Origin: Bacteroides sp. 519
Lineage (GTDB): Bacteria; Bacteroidota; Bacteroidia; Bacteroidales; Bacteroidaceae
Direction: 5' to 3'
NCBI RefSeq assembly: GCF_010500955.1
Contig: NZ_QVMJ01000020.1
Span: 1 to 53,202, forward strand
Length of the DNA: 53,202 bases
Part shown: piece by piece, positions 34,482-42,420 of the stretch
How the letters are laid out: each line of letters starts with the position of its first letter
Numbering within the stretch: the first letter of the stretch is position 1
The notes under the pieces: model-generated
What the model was told of the DNA's origin: nothing
The model's database searches: none
The model's input: the letters and a program-made list of their open reading frames with translations, nothing else
Program-made: the position numbers and the translations under genes

Positions 34482-36194
34482 TTACTTGTAACCGATACCG
34501 GTATCTTCAGTAGTTTTTACATGTGTCCAGTCCATAACTTGGATGTATACTTTCACAAAGTAATCGTTTGGATACAATGGATCTGTTGGATCAGTTTCGT
34601 CACCAGGACCATCACCACCACCAGGCTTATTATATCCACAATCAGTAAATGCACCAATCTGAATATCATAGAAGTGGTTACGAGTTGCATCATGACATTC
34701 GGGAACACCTCTGCTCTTGTCGCGGATAGGAATCATGTAGTAACAGATACCTTTATTATATTCAACAAGAAGATCTGCTTCCGGATAGGTAGTACCTGTT
34801 GCAGGGTCTCCGATTTTTGCAGCTAAAGCTTGAGCAGATGCTTTATCAGCAAAGAAGTATGGCCAGAATGCTTTTAAATTAGGATCCCAAACACGATAAA
34901 AATTATTATCAGTCAACGCTCCATGAGTAGCTGCTGTTACATTAGTAGCCCAAGTTGTAACACCTTTTCCATCAGTAGTACTTTTCCATTCTGCAGTAAC
35001 TCCAGAAACAATTATATGATGTTTTACACCTGGTTCAACTTCAACTTGAATATCAGCAGGAGTAAATACGGTTTTCAATTGCAAAATAGTAGTATTACTC
35101 CATGTGTTTTCAAGATTTGAGTTCTCAACAGCATAGAATGCAGTAGCACTGATATCAGCTTTATCAGTAGTGGCTTCAAATGCAGGAGTTTTAGTTGCTT
35201 CTGCATCAAATGCATCGTGTACAGTTTTACCAGCTTCTGCTTCTAAATGCAATTTAGGCCAATAACCTACAGCAGTTGTTCCAATTGGGAACTGATCAAA
35301 AAGTGGTGTTTGGAACATTTGAGTTGTACCAAAGTAAGGGAAGTGATACATTTTAGTTGGATTATTGGCAACATAGTATTTTGAATTCAAAATATCTACT
35401 TCACCAATCACACCATATTTATCACTTTTTACTTCTTGAGTAACTTTTGTATATGGTGTACCTACTTTCACCGAATTAGGTATTGAAAGATTTACTTTAG
35501 ACATTGCACGACCAATAGGAATTTGAATCAGATTCTTTGAAGGAACAATCGCATTCTCTATTTCTTCTTTAGTTGAAGCAACCAATGTGGCAGGCACATA
35601 ATTCATCTGTTTGTAGTTTTCGGAACTAATCACATTCTCTACATTTACTGTAGTAGTCATAAAGAAGTTAGGATTTATTGTAAAAGCTCCTGTATTGTCC
35701 TTAACACCCAGATTAGTCAAAGCGCCAAATTGAGTTTTGATGTCATCAATACGCATAGCCAGATTGTCTAATCCAGTTCCTTTTTTCACCTCCAAAGCTG
35801 GTGCATTGGCAGTTGCGATAAAATAGTGCAAACCAGAAGAAGCTTCGAAAGTAGCTGTCCACACATCTTTTTGTACTGGTGTGTTGTTCTCAACTACAGT
35901 AACTTTTCCTAACTCCAAGTCAATAGCTTTCACAAACGAACGAGTAGAGTTAAACATATACACAATTGCGTTGTTGATATGTTTTTCCTCGTCCATGGCA
36001 GGATAATCACTGTAAGCACGAGTAGCACTTCTATCTGAAGAGTCTACCAAAGTGATTTTCATTAGTGTGGGTAGTCCTTCTTCATCCGGAACTACTGTAT
36101 CCACATTAGGATCATCTGAACAGCTTGCTAATCCCATCATAGAGATAGTAGCAAAAGCCATCATTGCATACTTAAAATTCATTTTCATTTTCAT
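34482..36194 (-). CDS. Major fimbrillin (Mfa1 family)
   Basis: A 570-residue precursor of the Mfa1-type structural pilin. A lipobox (LASC, Cys25) is followed by SATR/AYS at Arg59, the likely cleavage point that frees the groove for the donor strand. The mature N-terminal domain has NNAIVYMFNSTRSFVKAI and HYFIATANAP; the C-terminal part has CYYMIPIRD, RNHFYDIQIGAFTDCGYNKPGG and VQVMDWTHV-like strands (VYIQVMDWTHV), ending TGIGYK. It is first among the subunit genes and is followed by a hairpin, both fitting the most abundant subunit. Confidence 0.85.
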   Translation of the reverse strand: MKMKMNFKYAMMAFATISMMGLASCSDDPNVDTVVPDEEGLPTLMKITLVDSSDRSATRAYSDYPAMDEEKHINNAIVYMFNSTRSFVKAIDLELGKVTVVENNTPVQKDVWTATFEASSGLHYFIATANAPALEVKKGTGLDNLAMRIDDIKTQFGALTNLGVKDNTGAFTINPNFFMTTTVNVENVISSENYKQMNYVPATLVASTKEEIENAIVPSKNLIQIPIGRAMSKVNLSIPNSVKVGTPYTKVTQEVKSDKYGVIGEVDILNSKYYVANNPTKMYHFPYFGTTQMFQTPLFDQFPIGTTAVGYWPKLHLEAEAGKTVHDAFDAEATKTPAFEATTDKADISATAFYAVENSNLENTWSNTTILQLKTVFTPADIQVEVEPGVKHHIIVSGVTAEWKSTTDGKGVTTWATNVTAATHGALTDNNFYRVWDPNLKAFWPYFFADKASAQALAAKIGDPATGTTYPEADLLVEYNKGICYYMIPIRDKSRGVPECHDATRNHFYDIQIGAFTDCGYNKPGGGDGPGDETDPTDPLYPNDYFVKVYIQVMDWTHVKTTEDTGIGYK

Positions 36195-36270
36195 CTTTTT
36201 TGTTTATTGGTTAATAAATAATTATGGGTTTCCCCGATTGTTATTGTTTTCGTTTATAACATCGTTTTAT

Positions 36271-36296
36271 GTAGACGCAATGCATTGCGTCTCTAC
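36271..36296. repeat. Short palindrome of the AGACGCAATGCATTGCGTCT type
   Basis: A perfect 20-bp palindrome at 36273-36292 within GTAGACGC...GCGTCTCTAC. It resembles dispersed GTAGAGACGC elements common in many bacteria. It lies in the fimbrial locus, 77 bp upstream of the major fimbrillin ATG, and the stop codon (TAG) of the upstream gene falls in its edge. Confidence 0.75.
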
Positions 36297-37945
36297 AGGA
36301 GGGCGTCTAAATGTTCCTGTAATTTGTAATCACGTATCATTTTACTAATCTCCGGATCGCGCTGTGCACGGTTTATCTTGCCCGGATCGAGCCTACAAGC
36401 TTCCATCAGGTGATCAACAGCGGCCTGCATTTCTTTTAACCTGCTACACAGAATAGCAGCCAGATAATGTGTGTTGGCCGTTTGTGGAAGTGTAGCAAGC
36501 ATATTGTAAGCTCTACCATCATATCCCAAACACGTTAAGGCTACGGCTGTGTTGTAATCGTTATAGTCACTCAATACATTCAAGGCACGTTGATACTCAC
36601 GGTTCCGTAATAATTTTAAGGCGTGCATGTATTCTGTACGCTGGTCGGCTGTGAATTTGGGGTTACCCAGTAAGCTTCCATCGGCCAGTTCGTCCATCGA
36701 GGATATTACATAGCTCAATGTATCTACACCTTGAATTTTGTAATAGCTACGGTCGGTAGCCGTGATATTTCCTCCAATGGTTAGTTTCAGGTTCTTTAAA
36801 CCGGCAGTTACAGGGTAGGTACGGGTGTACCGATAACTGTATGTTTTACCTGGTATAATGGTAGCGCTGTAATGAGCATCCGGACGGTAAGGAGCAGGTA
36901 CCATATACTTGAATACTTCCTGTTGGCGAGAACCTTTTGCTTCGTTAGCAGCTATCTTTTCGTGCAAAAGATGCTCGTGTGCCAAAGCAATAGAGTCGCG
37001 GTCGCGGGGCAACAAAGGTTGAAGATCTTCGGGACCAATACCTTTAATATAAAACTCACGGTATTGAGCCGGAACGGCATCCAAAGTTATCTGCCTTTTA
37101 ACCGGCGAGGACTCAATTAGTTTCTTGCGGTCGGCACGGTATTTACTGCTTAGTTTGGAAGTATCACTGCGCATGGCTAACTGACGTTTTAAAGCATGAC
37201 GGTATTTAATATCGTGTGCAATGAGTTTCTGACGAAGTTCCTCGCCATGTTTAATGTTGTAAGCATCGTATTTAGCTTGTTCTGTATTACGCCAGTCACG
37301 ATATTCTTGCATCAACACCCACTTGTTGTAGTATTGGTCCAGATTGGTTTTACGTCGCCGACCCAACTCACGGTTTACACCACGATGGTCTACAAAAGCA
37401 GAGTCGTAGGCAGAGGGGTCAATGATGCCGCCTAAATAGTTTTGGTAACGCTCGTAATCCTGCTTTTGTAATTCTATAAAGTTCTTACCACGTAATACTA
37501 CATCTTCTAATTTTACAACTGAATCATGAATTAACTCCGGAGTAAGCGTCACCTGAAAATCATCCGAAAGGTAAGCTTCAGGAACATGAACAATAAAGTC
37601 AATGTTCACCTGTCCTTCCCGTACAGGGGCAAAACGTGCACGGGAAGTGACGGTGACCTGAGACAGAGTGTATACTTTATTGGTGTCCAAACGGGCTTCG
37701 TCTGGGTTATTATCTTCAATGTTTGTTGATTGTGGCTGGTGAGTGTAATTTACCTGTTCATTTAGCACCATAGCACTACCATTACTTTGACCACCAGGTC
37801 TATCGCCAGGGTGAGTAACAGTAATACGGCTACGTTCAAGAAACAAGCGTTCCGTAAGGTGGCGTTTACGGGTGTTATTGGTGTTGCAGGAAACAAACAT
37901 AAATAACAAGCAAAACAGGTATAGGTATAGGGTTCTCTCTCTCAT
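36293..37945 (-). CDS. Lipoprotein with C-terminal TPR-like region, fimbria-associated
   Basis: A 550-residue protein that I do not recognise beyond its layout. The start is the ATG at 37945; an upstream frame to 37978 reads through a repeat. A lipobox (FVSC, Cys20) makes it an outer-membrane or periplasmic lipoprotein. The middle is rich in charged residues and likely helical (about 150-300, many Tyr, Arg, Lys). The C-terminal 130 residues look like TPR-type helix pairs (REYQRALNVLSDYND...AAVDHLMEACRLDPGKI). It sits between the DUF3868/OmpA gene and the major fimbrillin, so a role in pilus biogenesis or surface exposure is inferred. Confidence 0.65.
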   Translation of the reverse strand: MRERTLYLYLFCLLFMFVSCNTNNTRKRHLTERLFLERSRITVTHPGDRPGGQSNGSAMVLNEQVNYTHQPQSTNIEDNNPDEARLDTNKVYTLSQVTVTSRARFAPVREGQVNIDFIVHVPEAYLSDDFQVTLTPELIHDSVVKLEDVVLRGKNFIELQKQDYERYQNYLGGIIDPSAYDSAFVDHRGVNRELGRRRKTNLDQYYNKWVLMQEYRDWRNTEQAKYDAYNIKHGEELRQKLIAHDIKYRHALKRQLAMRSDTSKLSSKYRADRKKLIESSPVKRQITLDAVPAQYREFYIKGIGPEDLQPLLPRDRDSIALAHEHLLHEKIAANEAKGSRQQEVFKYMVPAPYRPDAHYSATIIPGKTYSYRYTRTYPVTAGLKNLKLTIGGNITATDRSYYKIQGVDTLSYVISSMDELADGSLLGNPKFTADQRTEYMHALKLLRNREYQRALNVLSDYNDYNTAVALTCLGYDGRAYNMLATLPQTANTHYLAAILCSRLKEMQAAVDHLMEACRLDPGKINRAQRDPEISKMIRDYKLQEHLDALL

Positions 37946-37951
37946 AAATCT

Positions 37952-38090
37952 AATATGCCAATGTGGATAATGTGCCAATATGCCAATGTGAAAATATGCT
38001 AATCTAAAAATGTGCTGATAGAATTAACAAATTTATTAATTATGCGCAGCCAATTGGCACATTGGCATATTAGCACATTGGCACATTATT
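37952..38090. repeat. TGCCAAT-type inverted repeat with 8-bp words
   Basis: The left part (37952-37990) has ATGTGCCAATATGCCAATGTG words and the right part (38052-38090) has their complement, ATTGGCAC / ATTGGCAT / ATTAGCAC / ATTGGCAC in strict 8-bp steps. It fills the whole 146-bp gap between two fimbrial accessory genes and could fold into a long hairpin in the transcript. Confidence 0.75.
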
Positions 38091-38091
38091 A

Positions 38092-39603
38092 TCATCTTCG
38101 TTTTAATTCGTCTTCTTTCTTCTTAGCTAGTTCTGTCAGATTGTGCGCAGCTTCGGCTACGCCACCAATAGAGGCTTGGTTCAACAAGTCTTCGGCTTTA
38201 TCCAGTTCACCACGAATCATATACACTATACCCAGGTTATTCCAGACTTCGGGTAAAGCAGGAGCTTTTTCTAATAACCGAAGAGCGGTGTTTTCTTCGC
38301 CATTCTCTATTAACAGGGCAGCAGCGTTGTTTAGAGCAACAGGATCACTGTCGAAGTATTTTGGAATGGTTTCTATGATAATCTTTTTATATTCAGGACT
38401 TTCTTTGCCATATTCCAAAGCTACACTATAGAGTTCCAAGTGCGACAGATTCTCGGGGTTAGTACTCATTAGCTGACGGGCTTCGGTTGTACTATAACTA
38501 CGTACAGAGTAATCGATCTGATATTCTACACGACGAAGTTCAGGGAAAACATCGCGTAACAAGGAGCTATAACTCGAAAGACCTTTCAGGCGGGCTTCCT
38601 TGGCATCGGGTTCGGCACTACTGTCAATAATAGCTAGAATCTGATCTTTCTGGGCTATTGTGCTTTCTTCTATTTTTGTTTTTAAGCCTACCCAATCTTC
38701 ACCTACCGAGCGTACGGTAAACAGATTTTCGGCTAACAGATAGTGATTTTTGATATATTCCTTTAAAGCCACAGCACGGTCGCGAGCTAATTTTTCGTTG
38801 CTGGCATATTTACCTTCGGGCGAAGCATAACCTTCAATAAACAGTCCGGTTATCTGCGCATCCTGATCCCCCATTACTTCAAGGAAAGCATCATTGATCT
38901 TACCTAACTCAACAGGATTACGACGGAAATCGGGAAGAATGGCCGAACGGCCAACCTGAAAGTCAAGAAAAGCACTACCTTGGCGGTTACGGGTTTTAAC
39001 CTCTGCCTGTGGTGCTACTAAAGCAACCAACGATTGTACTTCGTAAGGAGCACGGGGAGCAAGTTTAACACGGTCGCTCAATTTATAAGTGTACATATTT
39101 ACTTGTCCACGACAGCCAACTAATTCCTGACGAAGATAGAGGCGTGCATTATCCATCCAATTTTCATAAGGCAAGTAAACCTGATAACGCATAAACTCGT
39201 CGGTAAACTTGTTTGCATTCACTATTATCTCAGGAGCATCATAGCGAGATAGCCACTCGTCGCTGGCTACCATAAACCAACGGCTGTTGATTTTGGCACG
39301 TGTTTTGCCATTTAATTGAACGTAAGGTAAATCAACTGTATGCTTACCATTACGAAGTTCAGGTGTAAAGTACATGCCTGAACAATTGGGAACAGCGTTA
39401 GATTCAACTTTGATATCAAAGCTGATAAAAAGGCTGTCGTTACGTTCGGCAAAATCAACAATATCAACAGCAACGGCTCCTTTGTAATCTTGAGCAGAAA
39501 GGGGCAAAGAAATTATAAAGAAGACCATAAAAGCTATAAAACTCATGGAGTATCTAAAATTACCTTCTACCTTATAATTCTTATCTTTACGTATTATCTT
39601 CAT
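38092..39603 (-). CDS. DUF3868 domain protein with OmpA-like domain
   Basis: A 503-residue exported protein. After a basic N-terminus and a hydrophobic signal segment ending LSAQ, residues 45-200 match DUF3868 (beta-rich, FDIKVESNAVPNCSGMYFTPELR region). An OmpA/MotB-type peptidoglycan-binding domain follows (about 240-290, IEGYASPEGKYASNEKLARDRA) and then TPR-like helices near the C-terminus (NNAAALLIENGEENTALRLLEKAP). Such proteins recur in Bacteroidales fimbrial loci, usually with DUF3575. Inference: it ties a pilus assembly site to the cell wall. A later Met (residue 20) is an alternative start. Confidence 0.8.
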   Translation of the reverse strand: MKIIRKDKNYKVEGNFRYSMSFIAFMVFFIISLPLSAQDYKGAVAVDIVDFAERNDSLFISFDIKVESNAVPNCSGMYFTPELRNGKHTVDLPYVQLNGKTRAKINSRWFMVASDEWLSRYDAPEIIVNANKFTDEFMRYQVYLPYENWMDNARLYLRQELVGCRGQVNMYTYKLSDRVKLAPRAPYEVQSLVALVAPQAEVKTRNRQGSAFLDFQVGRSAILPDFRRNPVELGKINDAFLEVMGDQDAQITGLFIEGYASPEGKYASNEKLARDRAVALKEYIKNHYLLAENLFTVRSVGEDWVGLKTKIEESTIAQKDQILAIIDSSAEPDAKEARLKGLSSYSSLLRDVFPELRRVEYQIDYSVRSYSTTEARQLMSTNPENLSHLELYSVALEYGKESPEYKKIIIETIPKYFDSDPVALNNAAALLIENGEENTALRLLEKAPALPEVWNNLGIVYMIRGELDKAEDLLNQASIGGVAEAAHNLTELAKKKEDELKRR

Positions 39604-39732
39604 TTCTTTATAAACTTTATCTGTTTTTTACTCCATATACTACAAATGCAATCCAATAGTTGTATAAAATAACCACTACAATAACACTTGTTTAACACAA
39701 TGCTATTTTAGTTACTGTTTTGGTCAGTTTTA

Positions 39733-40329
39733 TTACTTAATTATGTATATCAGATTAATACCTATTTTAGTTGGACCCACATAGTGTTGGGTACCCTCTT
39801 CGAGTTTTAAACCACACTTAGGTGCTTCGAATTTGCTATAGTCTATATAGGCGTAGCCGAAACCAACGGTGGCTTCAAGAGACCAACGGGGTGATAACAA
39901 CCAGTGATAGCCCCAAGATACGCCACCGCCGGCCAACCAACCACGGTATCGATGATCTTTCAAACCCGAAATAAAACCAATATCGCCTACATTAAAATCG
40001 GAATAGTGTCCATGAAGGCCAAAGAAATGACCCACAAAGCTTTCGCAAAGCCAATAACGAACTTCGGGTTGAACAGTAAGATTCTTCCATTTGGTATTAT
40101 CACCAAAAGTGATAGGATTGTAGATTACCGGTACATCGAGGGTGAAACGTTTACTAAGCTTAGCCTCAATGCCTAGATTTAACCCCAAAGTTATGTCGTA
40201 AAGCAAGTTGCTCTTCACGGCTAAACGTGGAATGGGATCGTAAAGACGGTGAGTGGTTTCCTGCGAACGGATAACCCTCGGTACCAGTGTGAAAACAAGG
40301 ATGAATATTAGTATAATTCGGGTACGCAT
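39733..40329 (-). CDS. DUF3575 family outer-membrane protein
   Basis: A 198-residue protein with a signal peptide (cleavage near RSQE, about residue 23) and the DUF3575 pattern KSNLLYDITLGLNLGIEAKL, then VPVIYNP, VQPEVRYWL, GGVSWGYHWLLSPRWSLEATVGFGYAY. The alternating aromatic strands suggest a small outer-membrane beta-barrel of about eight strands. DUF3575 genes are regular companions of DUF3868 genes in fimbrial loci. The ATG is preceded by tandem ATTTACGATT words shared with the gap upstream of the anchor gene. Confidence 0.82.
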   Translation of the reverse strand: MRTRIILIFILVFTLVPRVIRSQETTHRLYDPIPRLAVKSNLLYDITLGLNLGIEAKLSKRFTLDVPVIYNPITFGDNTKWKNLTVQPEVRYWLCESFVGHFFGLHGHYSDFNVGDIGFISGLKDHRYRGWLAGGGVSWGYHWLLSPRWSLEATVGFGYAYIDYSKFEAPKCGLKLEEGTQHYVGPTKIGINLIYIIK

Positions 40330-40350
40330 GATAATTTACGATTTAACGAT

Positions 40351-40683
40351 TTACGATTTACGATTTTCATGAGAAGCTTCGATGCCGGAAAGCCAAACTT
40401 TAAAATTCCGGTTGAACTGGCGTAGGGTACGCGGAAATTCGGCACGGCGATCGACGCTACTCAATAAGGGGTCAACAACTTTGCCAACTTCGTTCAAGAG
40501 ACTTACCAGAGTGTGAGTATCAAGACTGCGAGTGATACGCCCTGGACCATACAGATAACTCAAAAGACGGGATTCGTCTAATGAAAGGGACATTTGGCCA
40601 TTCTTACCACGAGGGGTTTCAAAGCAGATAGTACTTGCTTTGTGAAGCAAGTAAACTACATATAAAGTCTTCTTGTCTAACAT
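40351..40683 (-). CDS. Small hypothetical protein, first gene of the fimbrial locus
   Basis: A 110-residue soluble protein without signal peptide that I do not recognise. It starts MLDKKTLYVVYLLHKAS and is basic, with RRAEFPRTLRQFNRNFKVWL near the C-terminus. It is not a recombinase: no Arg-His-Arg-Tyr set or serine-recombinase motif is present. The ATG at 40683 lies 25 bp from the left inverted-repeat site, and the 5' leader it would have in the ON state contains that site. It could be a regulatory protein for the locus, which is inference from position only. Confidence 0.6.
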   Translation of the reverse strand: MLDKKTLYVVYLLHKASTICFETPRGKNGQMSLSLDESRLLSYLYGPGRITRSLDTHTLVSLLNEVGKVVDPLLSSVDRRAEFPRTLRQFNRNFKVWLSGIEASHENRKS

Positions 40684-40707
40684 TGTTTTTTTTATCAGTC
40701 GTTATTC

Positions 40708-41073
40708 GTCTGTCTCACCAAAGGAGACGGACATTGACGGATATTAACAATCTTATCAAGATGCAAAAAAAAATACCAACTGAATATAATTAGAGAAAGG
40801 TAAAAAGAAATAGATTATGCAGCGTAAAAGGATGCAATAATGGCACGACAGATGCTTAATAAAGGTTAATTAAATAAAAGCGAGAAATTTATTTATGTAA
40901 TATATTATTTAATTATCACACATAATATATAGAAAAATGACTGTTTTATTTGTTATTTTCAAATTATGACACACATTGATATCAGCAAGGAAACAGGCAT
41001 ATTCTTGCATAATAAAATCAAAAGTTATACATTTGCATCAGAAATGGTGTCCGTCTCCTTTGGTAAGACGGAC
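40708..41073. promoter_or_regulatory. Invertible promoter segment (candidate inverton), OFF orientation
   Basis: Two 25-bp sites face each other at 40708-40732 and 41049-41073. Each is a pair of 9-bp inverted arms (GTCTGTCTC/GAGACGGAC and GTCCGTCTC/AAGACGGAC) around a 7-bp core that is ACCAAAG on the left and its complement CTTTGGT on the right. The sites match at 23 of 25 positions when one is inverted. This is the architecture of site-specific recombinase targets. The 316 bp between hold one consensus promoter pointing right, away from the fimbrial operon; no leftward TAnnTTTG box is seen between the sites or up to 40683. Inversion would place the promoter about 55 nt upstream of the 40683 ATG. 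Confidence 0.75.
41005..41035 (+). promoter_or_regulatory. Promoter inside the invertible segment
   Basis: A TTG -33 element (41005-41007), a 20-bp spacer and a TACATTTG -7 box (41028-41035). In the present orientation it fires toward 41.1-41.7 kb, where no plus-strand gene exists. After inversion the -7 box would map to about 40746-40753 on the minus strand, in position to start the fimbrial transcript. Confidence 0.65.
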
Positions 41074-41255
41074 ATTATAGTGATATATAAGATACTCTAA
41101 AATATATCAACATATACTTCAAACTGCACTATCCTGACAAAAAATACAATTCTTTATAACTTCCGATTTTGATGCCCCTTCAGGGTGATATGCCCCAATG
41201 CATAGCCCTCAGGCCAGAAGTATAATACGTATGCTTTGGAAACTAACAAAGAACT

Positions 41256-41434
41256 CCAACGGTTTCACGGTAGAATACCAACTGTTTCTCAGTAGGATAC
41301 CAACTGTTTCACGGTATGAAACGACTAGTTTCCTATGGATGAAACCACTTGTTTTCTATATATGAAACTGTTGGTTTCCTATATAGGAAACTACCTGTTT
41401 CAATGGACGAAACAAAAATGAAACTGTTTGTTTT
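41256..41434. repeat. 22-23-bp-period array C (GAAAC/GTTTC units)
   Basis: Eight degenerate units start at 41256, 41278, 41300, 41322, 41345, 41368, 41391 and 41413, giving steps of 22 or 23 bp. The first three share CCAACNGTTTC; later units pair GAAAC with GTTTC around a short gap. The region lies beyond the 3' end of the efflux operon, between it and the invertible segment. Bases 41074-41255 hold nothing recognisable. Confidence 0.75.
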
Positions 41435-41446
41435 ATACGCAATATC

Positions 41447-41496
41447 GCGTGCTGGCAAATTGTAATTATAATTGCCAGCACACTTTGCCAGCACGC
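41447..41496. repeat. Inverted repeat GCGTGCTGGCAAA
   Basis: A 13-bp arm at 41447-41459 is exactly complementary to 41484-41496, and an extra TTGCCAGCAC at 41472 offers an alternative pairing. A weaker AGTGCTGG word follows near 41532. It may be a repeat element or contribute to ending the efflux transcript. The remaining bases up to 41724 show no gene. Confidence 0.65.
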
Positions 41497-41724
41497 TTTA
41501 ACCAGTTATTAATCAAATAGATAAATGGGTGAGTGCTGGTGTGACGGCAATTTTCGACTTTTAAACTTCTGTGTAGAGGAGTTTATAGAGTACTATTTTA
41601 TATTTAACACAATAATGAAGGTTCAGTAAGTACAAAGTACATAAGATTGCATGAATAGAAAATACACGAATGGGAAATACAATCTCGACGACTAAAATCT
41701 ACAACATTCATTTGTTTAAATGAA

Positions 41725-42399
41725 TTATAAACTAACCTCAGTAACCACCTGCCCATCAAACAAATTAATAATTCTTCCTGCATAACCTGCATCGTGCTGT
41801 GAGTGAGTCACCATAACAATGGTTGTTCCTTCTTTATTTAGTTCAGTTAGAAGTTCCATCACTTCTTTACCATTCTTAGAGTCAAGATTACCGGTTGGCT
41901 CATCCGCAAGAATTAGTTTAGGATTAGCAACTACGGCACGAGCTATGGCTACGCGCTGCTGCTGTCCGCCTGATAGCTGCTGGGGAAAATGTTTGCTACG
42001 GTGGGTTATTCCCATCCGTTCCATAGCTATGTTAACCCGTTTCTTACGTTCGGTTGCCGATATACCCATATACAACAGTGGGAGCTCAATGTTTTCGTAA
42101 ACATTCAATTCGTCAATGAGGTTAAAACTCTGGAAAACAAAACCGATTACTCCTTTTCTTAAGTTTGTTCGCTGACTTTCTGAATACTTAGAGACTTCGA
42201 TGCCATTAAGGTAGTATTCGCCCCCTGTAGGGTTATCAAGTAAACCAAGAATATTTAAAAGAGTAGATTTACCACAACCCGAAGGCCCCATAACAGCCAC
42301 AAACTCACCTGCCTGAATATGGATGCTTACATTGTTTAAAGCCCATGTCTCTACTTCCTCTGTACGGAAGATTTTCTGTAAACTAATTGTTTTAATCAT
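41725..42399 (-). CDS. ABC transporter ATP-binding protein (LolD/MacB type)
   Basis: A 224-residue ATPase of the FtsE/LolD/MacB-N class that powers non-translocating, mechanotransmitting ABC systems. Walker A GPSGCGKSTL (about residues 38-47), Q-loop, signature LSGGQQQR (about 141-148), Walker B LILADEPTG (about 160-168) and the switch His in VMVTHSQHD are all present. It is the last gene of the efflux operon, 21 bp after the permease gene at 42421. It is probably shared by both permeases. Confidence 0.94.
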   Translation of the reverse strand: MIKTISLQKIFRTEEVETWALNNVSIHIQAGEFVAVMGPSGCGKSTLLNILGLLDNPTGGEYYLNGIEVSKYSESQRTNLRKGVIGFVFQSFNLIDELNVYENIELPLLYMGISATERKKRVNIAMERMGITHRSKHFPQQLSGGQQQRVAIARAVVANPKLILADEPTGNLDSKNGKEVMELLTELNKEGTTIVMVTHSQHDAGYAGRIINLFDGQVVTEVSL

Positions 42400-42420
42400 A
42401 ACTATTCTAGTTTTATATTA

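Noticed and set aside
40351..40683. The small gene beside the invertible segment as its recombinase
   Set aside because: At 110 residues it is too short and has neither the tyrosine-recombinase Arg/His/Tyr set nor a serine-recombinase N-terminal motif.
41604..41792. A 62-codon minus-strand frame at the end of the ABC ATPase gene
   Set aside because: Overlaps the ATPase in another frame, runs into a gene-free region and has no recognisable feature.
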